This document shows, piece by piece, positions 28,701 through 34,953 of a DNA stretch of 64,000 nucleotides. Under the pieces are notes generated by a model. It saw only the letters and a program-made list of their open reading frames with translations, ran no database searches and had not been told where the DNA came from. The position numbers and the translations under genes were made by a program. Source of the DNA: Sipunculus nudus. Its lineage: Eukaryota; Annelida; Sipuncula; Golfingiida; Sipunculidae. The DNA lies in the NCBI GenBank assembly GCA_026874595.1, contig CM049306.1:43214019-43278018 (forward strand), written 5' to 3'. The stretch's first letter is position 1. Each line of letters opens with the position of its first letter.

Positions 28701-29076
28701 TTTCAATCTTATGAATGTCATTTCTTTCAGATTTTGTGTGTAGAGATGATTCTGGGCCCTTGTTTAATGTTTGTTTCACAATGCTATCTGTGCTGTCACA
28801 ATGCTATCATCTGTTAAGTTAAAATGAATATTAAGAGCACTTAATGTTGCTAGTTTCTAACTTTTTTTCAATCATGATCATGCTAGGGCATGAATAACAG
28901 ATCTTTTTAGTTTCATGAGATTTATAATTGAAAAACAGAGCAGCAAAAAAATGATTTATGTAATATTTGTCATTACAGGCCACAGTGGCAACAGAAGAAC
29001 AAGTATTGACAGGGCTGACAGAACTCGCAAAAAGCCAATGAATGCCACCAGTCCTGATGACCATAACTGTGTATAG
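348..29076 (+). CDS. ATRN: Attractin-like transmembrane protein, C-terminal part (18 exons, about 710 aa)
   Basis: This is the 3' part of an attractin-family gene. It encodes a large type I membrane glycoprotein, which in vertebrates acts with the E3 ligase MGRN1 in receptor turnover and pigmentation signalling. Eighteen exons with GT/AG borders join in one uninterrupted frame: 348-432, 859-923, 6852-7013, 8124-8251, 9543-9681, 10158-10367, 11083-11283, 12714-12854, 16728-16821, 23766-23815, 24373-24467, 24912-24981, 25373-25524, 26223-26281, 26765-26843, 27295-27441, 27881-28040 and 28979-29076. In order they encode the last kelch blade, four PSI-type cysteine modules, two laminin-EGF modules, a conserved juxtamembrane ectodomain, one transmembrane helix and a tail with ASRPFA. 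The chain ends in NCV, as human ATRN ends in TCV. The signal peptide, CUB, EGF and first kelch blades are outside the window. The C-type lectin domain of human ATRN is missing between exons 9543-9681 and 10158-10367. MEGF8 is the nearest alternative, but the juxtamembrane region and C-terminus fit attractin better. Confidence 0.95.
433..858. repeat. Short intron with a 72-bp tandem duplication
   Basis: The 426-bp intron between the two kelch exons contains two imperfect copies of a unit of about 72 bp. They begin with GATTAGTTT at 512 and 584, and each includes CAAACAGGCCTC. Nothing else recognisable lies here. Confidence 0.6.
859..923 (+). CDS. ATRN: Attractin exon: last kelch blade, second half
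   Basis: The exon encodes KMYVFGGF and LNDILSFTP, the hydrophobic-GG strand and closing strand of the last kelch blade. Human ATRN has MYIFGGF and LNDIL at the same place. The acceptor is CTTCCAG and the donor CAG|GTAAGT. The exon ends after the first base of a Gly codon. Confidence 0.92.
1588..1900 (+). repeat. TCAGCTGA-headed interspersed repeat, partial
   Basis: The head AAGCTCAGCTGACTG can fold with ATCTGAGCTATAG and is followed by a CCGTCAG/GTCCGTCC-rich stretch. The same head occurs at 13701 and 13997. The interior holds two related segments starting CAGGGCACAAATCG (1680) and CAGGGCACAAATTG (1836). The right edge is uncertain. Confidence 0.6.
3050..3776 (+). repeat. Four tandem units of about 180 bp
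   Basis: The motif GGACTTTTTTTCGCAAT recurs with its GGACT ending at 3060, 3240, 3419 and 3600, a period of 179-181 bp. The units are very similar. Two more diverged units follow the nested insertion, near 4460 and 4635. This is the core of the surrounding Helitron-like element. Confidence 0.85.
3777..4460 (+). mobile_element. Repeat nested inside the tandem core
   Basis: The 180-bp tandem array is interrupted after ACATGTACA and resumes at TTTCGCAATAC (4461). The inserted piece starts near TTTTTAGCCCTCAGC. It has a 5' hairpin-forming head (TAGCCCTCAGC paired with GCTGATGGGCTA), then a GTCCGTCCG tract, and ends ATTCTAG followed by T. The head layout parallels the TCAGCTGA family, although its stem sequence differs. 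Confidence 0.55.
5657..6826 (+). mobile_element. Element with inverted GTATCCGCC ends and a 278-bp tandem core
   Basis: The left end is a hairpin (5657-5686: GTATCCGCCAAAAC, loop, GTTTTGCGGATAC with one bulge). GGCGGATAC recurs inverted near the right end (6786-6794), followed by a second stem (GTAGT/ACTAC) and CTAG before T at 6823-6826. The interior has three tandem copies of about 278 bp. GCGCCACCTGCA-type sites lie near 5965, 6244 and 6523, and CCACCTACAT or CAACCTACAT sites near 6116, 6394 and 6672. A copy of AGGTGGCGCCACCT is a perfect palindrome. No long ORF is supported. Confidence 0.6.
6852..7013 (+). CDS. ATRN: Attractin exon: cysteine-rich segment after the kelch propeller
   Basis: The exon encodes DCKKYKSRDEC, GTTCVYVGSEC and later CNPAHRPG. 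Its cysteine spacing follows the human ATRN segment directly after the kelch domain (NCKAF...LC...KCVW...C). The acceptor is TTAACAG, only 25 bp after the end of the preceding repeat element, and the donor is CAG|GTCAGT. Confidence 0.9.
8124..8251 (+). CDS. ATRN: Attractin exon: PSI module 1
   Basis: The exon encodes a PSI (plexin-semaphorin-integrin) cysteine module with CVSCVETSYNCTWCEDRC, matching human CASCTANTNGCQWCDDKKC. The acceptor is TTAATTTAG and the donor AAG|GTAAGT. The exon ends on a codon boundary after SGK. Confidence 0.92.
8631..8877. repeat. 31-bp minisatellite, about 8 units
   Basis: CAGAGCC-type starts recur at 8631, 8664, 8695, 8725, 8756, 8787, 8818 and 8848, with consensus CAGAGCCTTCAATAATCATATTG plus a short variable tail. 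Units near 8695-8724 and 8818-8847 share the variant CATCTATAATCATATTATTC, which suggests a four-unit higher-order duplication. The array lies in an attractin intron. Confidence 0.85.
9155..9350 (+). repeat. Interspersed repeat, copy 1 (ACATTGATTTGGG family)
   Basis: GACATTGATTTGGGTTTGTCTGTC and the following TAATTTTCCTAAATATTATCTGATT segment recur with the same order and spacing at 11998-12160. Both copies contain GTCAGTGATTG followed by CTCATGC. This is an intronic repeat family of unknown class. Confidence 0.65.
9543..9681 (+). CDS. ATRN: Attractin exon: PSI module 2
   Basis: The exon encodes CKGKDSGECEILHNC followed by CTLNENCGWHKNDNKC. It corresponds to human ICNKLTSCKSCSLNLNCQW, the last module before the vertebrate C-type lectin domain. 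The acceptor is GTGTTTAG and the donor GGGG|GTATGT. It ends one base into a Gly codon. Confidence 0.92.
9682..10157. other. 476-bp intron where the lectin-domain exons would be expected
   Basis: In human ATRN and ATRNL1 a C-type lectin domain separates the modules encoded on either side of this point. Here the sequence is AT-rich. No frame encodes the expected cysteine and W-x-G pattern, and the flanking exons are both phase 1 and join as GG/ES. Confidence 0.75.
10158..10367 (+). CDS. ATRN: Attractin exon: PSI module 3
   Basis: The exon encodes CGLSCHTHRTCENC, NNCMWCSNRQRCV and SFPFGQCMEW. These match human CSLRTSCSNC, CMWCSSTKRCV and SFPYGQCLEW, the module directly after the lectin domain. 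The acceptor is TTACAAAG and the donor CCAG|GTGAGC. Confidence 0.95.
11083..11283 (+). CDS. ATRN: Attractin exon: PSI module 4
   Basis: The exon encodes CSDLGTCKQCLGNPKCGWC and GRCMEGS, ending WFFVNCP. These match human CSGLRTCGQCLEQPGCGWC, HCIEGS and SFIQCP. The acceptor is GTTTGTAG. The donor is CCAT|GTGAGT and splits a Leu codon completed by the next exon. Confidence 0.93.
11985..12475. repeat. Interspersed repeat copy 2 followed by two short tandem arrays
   Basis: 11998-12160 is the second copy of the ACATTGATTTGGG repeat. It runs into a tandem duplication of about 65 bp (TGTCTATCTGAAAAATAATTC starting near 12170 and 12235). A tandem array of about 79 bp follows (CAATGTGTTTTAGTTTTTATG at 12300 and 12379, then a partial third unit with CCACATGTCATGTGGAT). 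Confidence 0.65.
12714..12854 (+). CDS. ATRN: Attractin exon: laminin-type EGF module 1
   Basis: The exon encodes CQCNGHSVC, CQHNTAGEKCDRC and DGYYGIPVNGGNC, a complete laminin-type EGF module. Human ATRN has CQCNGHSTC, CKNLTTGKQCQDC and PGYYGDPTNGGQC. The acceptor is CCATTGCAG and the donor ACTG|GTATGT. It ends one base into an Ala codon. Confidence 0.96.
13701..15540 (+). repeat. Head-to-tail cluster of TCAGCTGA-headed repeats (three copies)
   Basis: Copy 1 (13701 to about 13993) and copy 2 (13997 to about 14780) both begin TAGCTCAGCTGACT and have an 8-bp hairpin TAGCTCAG/CTGAGCTA, then a GTCCGTCC tract. Both continue through GATCTCCTACCAAG and CTGCCTAATATCAAAACC. Copy 1 stops soon after that point. 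Copy 2 continues through CCCAAACATAATGCA and AAATTTTGCCCAACTTTGACC. Copy 3 (about 14785-15540) is older, lacks the head and repeats the same body. A fourth copy lies at 56038-57740. Confidence 0.8.
16052..16615 (+). repeat. 564-bp interspersed repeat, copy A
   Basis: This segment is the reverse complement of 63437-64000, base for base in length and nearly identical in sequence. It begins AATAAATACCAGACATGGTG, includes the self-complementary run TGTATTCATGAATACATTCA and ends with CACCGTGACCCATAGGTCCC. The class is unknown. Copy B continues past the window edge, so the true left limit is not known. Confidence 0.9.
16728..16821 (+). CDS. ATRN: Attractin exon: laminin-type EGF module 2, first part
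   Basis: The exon encodes CECNDHADVCNNTSGRCFC followed by GITGDKCD. Human ATRN has CTCSGHANICHLHTGKCFC and GIKGDQC. The acceptor is TTCTTCAG and the donor ATAC|GTAAGT. It ends two bases into a Thr codon. Confidence 0.95.
17455..18905. repeat. Diverged tandem array, about 350-bp period, with ACCTGTACAGGT palindromes
   Basis: Clusters of AGGTAAA motifs recur centred near 17490, 17822, 18175, 18540 and 18868. Each is followed by AT-rich sequence and, about 150 bp later, by a GTTACCT block (near 17975, 18328 and 18695). Two clusters contain perfect palindromes: TTACCTGTACAGGTAA (17815-17830) and ACTCACCTGTACAGGTGAGT (18166-18185). The array lies in the largest attractin intron. Between the palindromes the units are strongly diverged. 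Confidence 0.75.
19382..19470. promoter_or_regulatory. 55-bp direct duplication carrying TCACGTGA E-boxes
   Basis: The segment AAGGTTCACGTGACT followed by GTCTGGCGTGTTTA occurs twice, with TCACGTGA at 19388-19395 and 19443-19450. CACGTG in this flank context is the core bound by USF/MITF/TFE-type bHLH-ZIP factors. A regulatory role is inferred from motif and duplication only. Confidence 0.35.
19995..20140. repeat. 73-bp tandem duplication
   Basis: Two nearly identical 73-bp units begin ATCTTAGAGGAAA at 19995 and 20068 and differ at only a few positions. Each contains TTATGCACTTACTTATCCAG. Confidence 0.9.
23426..23645 (+). mobile_element. Non-LTR retroelement tail fragment
   Basis: The order AAATTTCATGAGATTC, TCATGACTGTACGAGTTA, AACAAACACACAAACATAC and CCCCTGGTGGAGGCAA matches a tail I recognise from widespread marine-invertebrate non-LTR/SINE families. 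In these, 'calculate-like' stretches are followed by an AACAAACA run and a GGCGGAGG end. A second, opposite-strand fragment lies at 37942-38110. No coding part remains. Confidence 0.55.
23766..23815 (+). CDS. ATRN: Attractin exon: laminin-type EGF module 2, last part
   Basis: This 50-bp exon encodes CDKDYFGNPRGGGTCY, completing the second laminin-type EGF module and leading into the conserved CYY junction. The acceptor is CCTGTTTCAG and the donor ATT|GTGAGT. It ends one base into a Tyr codon. Confidence 0.93.
24373..24467 (+). CDS. ATRN: Attractin exon: juxtamembrane ectodomain, part 1
   Basis: The exon encodes NLAINFQFTFNLSKKDD and TRINFKNMPNK. Human ATRN has LLIDYQFTFSLLQEDD and TAINFIANP. 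This region follows the EGF modules and has no named fold that I can assign. The acceptor is TATTACAG and the donor AAG|GTAAAA. Confidence 0.93.
24912..24981 (+). CDS. ATRN: Attractin exon: juxtamembrane ectodomain, part 2
   Basis: The exon encodes ADSDVDFFINCSQ and YVNITIRS, parallel to human LDISINAS and NLNITW. Two N-glycosylation sequons (NCS, NIT) are visible. The acceptor is TTTTCAG and the donor TCAA|GTGAGT. Confidence 0.9.
25373..25524 (+). CDS. ATRN: Attractin exon: juxtamembrane ectodomain, part 3
   Basis: The exon encodes a segment ending HRDFVFSSDANTTFFVYVQ and DFTTPFWLK. It matches the human YEKFNFRSNPNITFYVYV and NFSWPIKI block. The acceptor is TTTTTGCAG and the donor AAAG|GTATGG, on a codon boundary. 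Confidence 0.92.
26223..26281 (+). CDS. ATRN: Attractin exon: start of the transmembrane helix
   Basis: The exon encodes ISFSQMPKIDLVHFFVTFF, nearly the same as human IAFSQHNTIMDLVQFFVTFF. The acceptor is TTGTTGTAG and the donor TTCAG|GTGAGT. It splits the Ser codon of the FFSC motif. Confidence 0.95.
26765..26843 (+). CDS. ATRN: Attractin exon: rest of transmembrane helix and stop-transfer
   Basis: The exon encodes CFLSLLLIAAIIWKVK, then the basic stretch SRYDVFRRRR that marks the cytoplasmic side. Human ATRN has CFLSLLLVAAVVWKIK. The acceptor is CTTTCAG and the donor AGG|GTGAGT. Confidence 0.96.
27295..27441 (+). CDS. ATRN: Attractin exon: cytoplasmic tail with ASRPFA motif
   Basis: The exon encodes MEFVQMEQRASRPFA, then a Ser/His-rich segment ending SRRKK. 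In vertebrate attractins and MEGF8 the MASRPFA motif is associated with MGRN1 interaction. Here the first Met is Arg and the other six residues are conserved. The acceptor is AATTTTCAG and the donor AAAAAG|GTAACA. Confidence 0.93.
27881..28040 (+). CDS. ATRN: Attractin exon: conserved distal tail
   Basis: The exon encodes MEPLHGNKTAVVSLVFILP and PPGSSGLVVGSSLVTV. Human ATRN has IEPCAGNRAAVLTVFLCLP and PPGQSGLAIASALIDI. The acceptor is ACTTGCAG and the donor GTCG|GTAAGT. Confidence 0.94.
28069..28531. mobile_element. MITE with CTGTGGTT ends and TA target duplication, copy 1
   Basis: This 463-bp element lies in the last attractin intron. Its ends, CTGTGGTTGG and AACAACAG, are flanked by TA on both sides (28067-28068 and 28532-28533). 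The terminal region continues as imperfect inverted repeat: TATTCGCCTGGCTGGAATTT on the left, and AATATTGCAAAATTAAAACC on the right. It aligns end to end with 29866-30338. TA duplication fits the Tc1/mariner group. No ORF is supported. Confidence 0.8.
28979..29076 (+). CDS. ATRN: Attractin terminal coding exon
   Basis: The exon encodes the basic C-terminus with RRTSIDRADRTRKKP and the final residues DDHNCV, then TAG at 29074-29076. Human ATRN ends GTCV. The acceptor is CATTACAG. The exon is 10 codons or so longer in basic residues than needed for any known motif, and I assign none beyond the Cys-Val end. Confidence 0.93.
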
Positions 29077-30338
29077 CGTCCTGAAAGCACACAATGAATT
29101 GTATCTCTTTTTCTCATCTGTGATAGCCAGTGCTACACATTAGCATCTACAGACCAGGGTATTCTAATGTTGTGAGCTCCTCTTCAGTTGCCATAGTAAC
29201 GCTTGAGCAGTTGCTAAACATTTCAGTCATGTGATCATTACCGTAAAATATCATAGGTGCATCTTATTTGATAGTCACCGTAACAAATCCTAGGAAAACT
29301 CCATGTGATTGTCACCATGGCAATTCATCTCAGTAAGGTCATGTGACTGTTGCCATAGCAACCAAGTCTACAGATATTTGAATATTACCATAAAAACTGT
29401 TCGGAGAAAACAAGTCATGTGATCATAAACATAACTCATTACTACAAATTGTGATTGTTCCCCTAAAAGATTTTCAGTTAAGCTACTCATAAAATTTCAG
29501 ATACTTCTTGCATCAGCAAATTTACTGTTCAGTAATAGCTCTGCCTGGTTTCAGAAGTAAGGGGTGAGCTGGCAAAAACATTTAATGTATAAATATAACA
29601 TTGTATATGTATATTTGCTCTCTTTTGTAAGCTTTACATGCCAAGAAGCATCTTTCTTTTACAGGATATTGTTTAACAGGACATTTGACGAGATAGTTTT
29701 TTTTTATAAATTGTATATAGTAATAATATTATGTACCTAATTTACATTATATAGGAACATTTATTGAAAGACTATTGTGTATTTTGATATCAAGTACACA
29801 TAAGCTTGGTATCTTACTTATTAAGTTACAGATATGGTACTGTATAAGGCATGATTTAATAATTACTGTGGTTTGCTATATATTCGCGAGGCTGAAATTT
29901 CACGATTTCTTCATTTAAACATTTTGCAAGGGTTTTGTTTTCACATTTGCAAAGGAACTTATAACAACTGTGTACAGCAGTATTTGTATTGATTATAAAT
30001 TTAGAATTAGTCCTACTATAGGGGCCCTCACATGTTTCTGGTTCAGTCGTTCACCTTGACTGGTGTCACAATCGATATATCTTTTGTGATTACCGCATGT
30101 TTTACATTGACTAATGCTTGTATGCATGGGCCAGTTCGGATACCATGCACAGGTAAGGTTGTGACTATAGGTTGTTTTCATAGGGATAAGAAGTAATCTG
30201 TTTGTGCAGATGCATCATCCCCTCTTGTTCATCTTAGCTGATGGGGCATCTTATTCCCAAGGGTTTCATATTAGCGATTATGTTACATTCGTGAATATCG
30301 TGAAATCAAAACCCTTGCGAATAAAAAGGCAACCACAG
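29077..30338 (+). other. Attractin 3' UTR region with candidate poly(A) signals
   Basis: No coding sequence follows the stop. The nearest AATAAA hexamers I can see are at 30320-30325 and 30559-30564. The first lies inside the second CTGTGGTT MITE. A transposon-derived poly(A) signal is possible but unproven. The 3' end of the mRNA cannot be fixed from the sequence alone. Confidence 0.4.
29866..30338. mobile_element. MITE with CTGTGGTT ends and TA target duplication, copy 2
   Basis: This 473-bp element starts CTGTGGTTTGC and ends GGCAACCACAG, with TA on both sides (29864-29865 and 30339-30340). The inverted ends also share TATTCGCGAGG and CCTTGCGAATA. It lies about 790 bp after the attractin stop codon and is the second copy of the element at 28069-28531. 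Confidence 0.82.
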
Positions 30339-32839
30339 TATCTCTAGAATCACTTCATCATATCCCATTGGTTAAAGCTTGAAGTATTTTTTGTCCTCAC
30401 TGTACTTAAATCCTCCCATTGCCAATGCAGCAAGTATCATTAAATCGTCAGTTATAGGTAAATTATATTTTTTAAATATTAGCTCATTTTCATAGATGAA
30501 AGTATAAAATTAGTATTTGTTGATTTGAAGAATTATCAAAAAGAGTTGGATGTCTTGCAATAAACAGGAATGAAAGGATACATACATTTTAAAGTTTAAT
30601 ATTTGATACTGTATTAAATACAATATTTTGATATATCAGATAAAAAATTTAAAAAAATTAAATCACTAAAATTTGAGAAAACAGCTTATATTATAGAATA
30701 TAATGTGTTAGGATATACAGAACCTTGTGTACAAAAAATTATTATCCACAAATGTGAATGTATAAAACAGATACTTATGTTAAGATTATTGGGTTTCTGG
30801 TATGTGTCATGTTAGAGTTGTAGTGTGTAAGCCAAGAATCTGTGAAGGTAAGAGTTGTGAATTCAAAGCTCAGTATATATAGCTAGTGTACATATCAAGG
30901 TGTGAGGGGGTCTGGTACAATGCAAGACATGGATGCTGTATATTTAGATAATATTTAGTGAGTTAATGATGTAATCTTGTACATATATGATTCATATACA
31001 TCATGTACTTTCACAGTGTGGCAATACATTAAAGAAGTGAATATTGAGCTTTTTCAGTCTCATTTAAGCTAATTTTCCCTCACAGTGGTATTTTACAAAA
31101 TATTTACTCTTGCTCCTGCTTTTGATTGTATTTTGAATATTATCCTGCAAACCCAGTAATTTCTGGTTTACATTGCAACACCTTTTGGTACCATACTCTA
31201 TAAATATATATTGGTATGGTTTTAAAATCAGGTTTTACACAGAGCAAAAATAATCATCATAGATTTTTGGCATTTGTTCAAGATTTTTTGTTTACATAAA
31301 TGAAGTTTAGCACTGGTTATAACTTATAACAACATTAAAGCAGTGCTTTAATGACTAAACTTATATTTTAATCTGACATTTGCTAACAATATTTAATAGA
31401 GTCCTAGGGTGATTGATAATCAATGTGTAATTATAATCAAGACAGTGTTGGAAGTGTTCTGCTTAACTATTTATATAGTAGTACATGTGGTGCTAGAATG
31501 CACTTGTGTTAATTCCTGTGCCCATCTTCTGACTTGATTCAAACAGGAGGAATTAAAAATACTTTATCAGCTCATATAAATCACAAGCATGCATGGGCAA
31601 CCTAGAATATTTACTGTATTTCATTAAGCATCAAATTTCATACATTTGTATTTACATTATACATATCTCTTGAAGTAGTTACCATATCTGTATGATATCC
31701 ATGCCATGACATGTATGTATTTGACTGTACAAGTAGAGAACAGAATGTACAAGTAGAGATTGAAGTATTATTTTGTTTGGGGATTATAACGTATAAATTA
31801 TGTGTGTTAACTGCAGAGAAAACTGATTGGGTTATGTTTGTTATTTAGTTTCTTAACATTCACATAATGTACTGGTACAGTCTGCTAAGAAAAGAATGGG
31901 GTAACCATTACTAATAATTCTCCCATTCTTTTTGTTCAGTTAAATGGAACTCTTGTAGATGACAGATTCTAAAGGTGGCCATTTATTACAAGTGTAGTTT
32001 AAGGTCTGTAATCACTACAAGTCATGTGACCTGGTGGCAACCATTCAAAAAAGCTGAAATTTGTTTCTGTTAGCTCTGTAGATCAAATAATCATTCCATT
32101 AAAACCCCCATTTGAAACCATCAGTTTGGCTGCAGTTGAAAACAGAAAATGTTATGTGAAGTAAAATATGGGGAAAATTTTTTTTTTTAAACATGGAAAA
32201 TTTGCTTTTTATGCATCTTTAGAATTACATAAGATGTCTCATTTGTAAATATGTAATTTATTAACTTACTTGTGTAATAATTACTGTTGTTACTGCTTTT
32301 GTTTTGTTATTTCATTGAAATATAAGTATCACTGCTCAGAGGGAAAATAAGACTTACAGAACATTAAATACAAAGTTGCATTTTGAAGCAGCTTGCAAGC
32401 ATGCACCCTAATTAAGATTACATGTCACTAATTACAACACAGACAAAAATAGAGGCAGTTCAAGGCACAGTTGACACAAAGTAGTACCATTGTCAAATAA
32501 CAGATGGCAGAACCATAGGCACATTTCTAATGCCCTTTCAGGTCAGTAGGTGGCGTTGCTAAGAAACATCTTTTGCAAATGTTGTGATTCAAATTTTTAC
32601 ATGATTCTTTCATGCAACGAAAAGAAACTTCAGCACACAGATAGCATACATACCAGTCTGAAATCACCGCTTTCAGATTTATCATTAACAGATTAAAATA
32701 TTTCTATTGATTTTCTATTGACATCAAGGCCAAAATGTACTTGGTCATATATTGACAATTCTCCGTTAGCTGTGATACTGATGAGAAACTTCACATCACA
32801 GTTCTTTATCTGCTAACAGTTTGTATCACTCTATTACTT
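30339..32839. other. Intergenic AT-rich DNA, nothing recognised
   Basis: No ORF, RNA gene or clear repeat structure is visible across this 2.5-kb stretch. It could include distal 3' UTR of the attractin gene. Confidence 0.5.
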
Positions 32840-33180
32840 TACTTTGGAAAAAAGGGCCTGGACAGCAGCGCTGTAAAACACTCGGCCTTCCACGCTGGCG
32901 ACCCGGGTTCGATCCCATTGCAATGGATGTGGTGGCCCATCCAAGGTCGATGGTTCTCTCCAAGTTCTCCTTCTTCCTCCACCTCTCACACTACGATCTT
33001 CAACTCCATCAGTATCTTCAACTTCCGCCTGAAATATCTAACTGTATACCAAGTCAGTCTGTCAAACTTTGTCGTTGCTGAGGGAGCCAGTGCGGGCCGG
33101 ATTATCTGGAGACCTGTGACTGGCTCGAGCGCCGACTTCACCTTCAGTCGGTTACTTTGGAGAAACACAGGGCAGTGAGT
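32840..33180 (+). mobile_element. tRNA-derived SINE
   Basis: GGTTCGATCC (32906-32915) is an exact RNA polymerase III B box, in a tRNA-like context (CTGGCGACCCGGGTTCGATCCC). The A box upstream is degenerate. A GC-richer body follows, including GGTTCTCTCCAAGTTCTCC. TTACTTTGGA followed by AAA and GGGC occurs on both sides (32838 and 33156) and could be the target duplication. The reading frames across it are incidental. Confidence 0.65.
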
Positions 33181-34145
33181 GAATGTGTAAATTTTGATTA
33201 ACTGTGTAGAATATTATTTTAATCCAGGAAATGCCAGTAATTCATGTTCCAGCACACACACTTTCAAAACATTGCCAGGAGTATTTTAAATATACCTCAG
33301 TAGAAAAACAGTGGCAGGTTAATATTATGACGCAATAGACAAAAGGCAAATAATGATTTTTTTGTACCACTTTACCAAACCAATGTACACATTTTAATTA
33401 TAGAGCTCACTTAACGTTTGAATTTAGTTGTTTAGTGCTAAATCAAAGGTTGTGCCCTATATATCATATCTAGATGAGGTTGTAGTGATTGGACTGCATG
33501 CATCTGCCTTGTATATAGTTAAAACCAGGAGCAGTAGTAGTAGGGATATAATTACACATCAGTCACACTGGTATCAATACATGGTAAAAGTGCAATATAA
33601 GTGACCTAACCAAAATCTAGTGTGAGTGTGTGTGTATTTTGATTCTTACATATAGATAATGACTATGTATCTGTTTCTGTTTTAATTAGAAAATCATATA
33701 TTTTAGTTTTATTTATTTATTTTTTTATAACTTTCTTGAGAATGGAGATTGGCGCTATCTGTCGAGAGCTGGCATAAGTTTTCAGGATTCACTTCAATTC
33801 ACGTTGATCTTTGCTAAAACACACACACCCTCTTGTACGCACAAACACGCCCTGAGCGGAATAGTTAAAGATAAGATTGACCTGGACAGCCGAGTAAGTC
33901 ATTATCATCAAAAGGTCAAAGGTCATGCAATAAAATAAATAAATATAAGCTGTGGGACTTGTCAGGGCATCTAGACTGCATATTGGTGTATTCTGTCATT
34001 TTAGATTTTTTTTTTCTAATAGAAATACTACCAATGCACAAATATTATTCTGAATGACTTATGCCAGATTTAAGAGACTGCATGACACGATTATATATTA
34101 ATTGCATTTTTTTAAAATAAGATATTCAAAGGAGAAGACTGTTAA

Positions 34146-34187
<42 letters not shown>

Positions 34188-34636
34188 GGTGTGTATATAA
34201 AAGTATATTTGTATATATATTGACATTTTCATTTAACAAGGATTATGAGATCGAGAATTTAAGGAAAAGGAAACAATGATACTGCATATTTTTTACAAGT
34301 ATAAATTTAGAACTAATGTGTATGATTTGTATTATCAGGGTTTCATACCAAAGGTCTCAGATCTCGAAGTATTAAGTAGAATGCCATTTTATTTCTGCAA
34401 TGACCACTAGGTGGTTTTGTTAGACTGCCATCAGTCATGATGGGACCTTCGCATTCTTAACTCCTCAGCCGAAGATGAGGCGAGGTATTCCGATAGGGGA
34501 CCTTCGGTGTGTGAGGATACAAGCACACCGATGATGTCACTTGAACGGAAAGGTCTCGTTACCACTGGGGAATTCAAGAAAAGTAAACACTTGTGTATAT
34601 ATGACTTTGCAGGTGTCGCAAGGATAATTTCGAGGG
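33181..34636. other. Intergenic DNA with a (TA)n microsatellite
   Basis: The segment is AT-rich, with an uninterrupted (AT)n tract at about 34149-34184. Two GGGACCTTCG motifs at 34441 and 34498 are close direct repeats. No gene is visible. Confidence 0.5.
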
Positions 34637-34953
34637 TACGCTTCTTGCGCAGCGGTTATACGCTGTAGTCGTCCCATCCACCCTCACATTGTCGGATTAC
34701 ACCGGGACACATGCTTTCATTGGTCTGAATCTCGGCCTTGTGCCAGAAACTGTATCAGACCAACGAGAGTGGGTGTTTAAAAGTTGAGGTTTGATGCACT
34801 GAGCGATACGACGTTGTCATTGGTCCGATTACAATTCTTTGCTTTGTGCCAACCCCGGTGGTCATTCAAAGAGAACCTTGCCATACAAGGCAGCGGTTAC
34901 ACGAAAGGATGCCTTGGACGACTGCTATGTATAACCGCTGTGTGAGGAGCGTA
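34637..34953. mobile_element. 317-bp inverted-repeat element (MITE-like)
   Basis: The arms 34637-34674 and 34916-34953 are 38 bp each and are reverse complements at 30 of 38 positions. They share AGCGGTTATAC and AGTCGTCC. A further AGCGGTTACAC copy lies at 34892-34902. No clear target duplication or coding sequence was found, so the class is unknown. Confidence 0.6.

Noticed and set aside
348-29076. MEGF8 as the identity of the first gene
   Set aside because: MEGF8 also has kelch, PSI and a MASRPFA motif. However, the post-EGF block (QFTF, INF), the LVxFFVTFFSCFLSLLL helix and the Cys-Val end match attractin.
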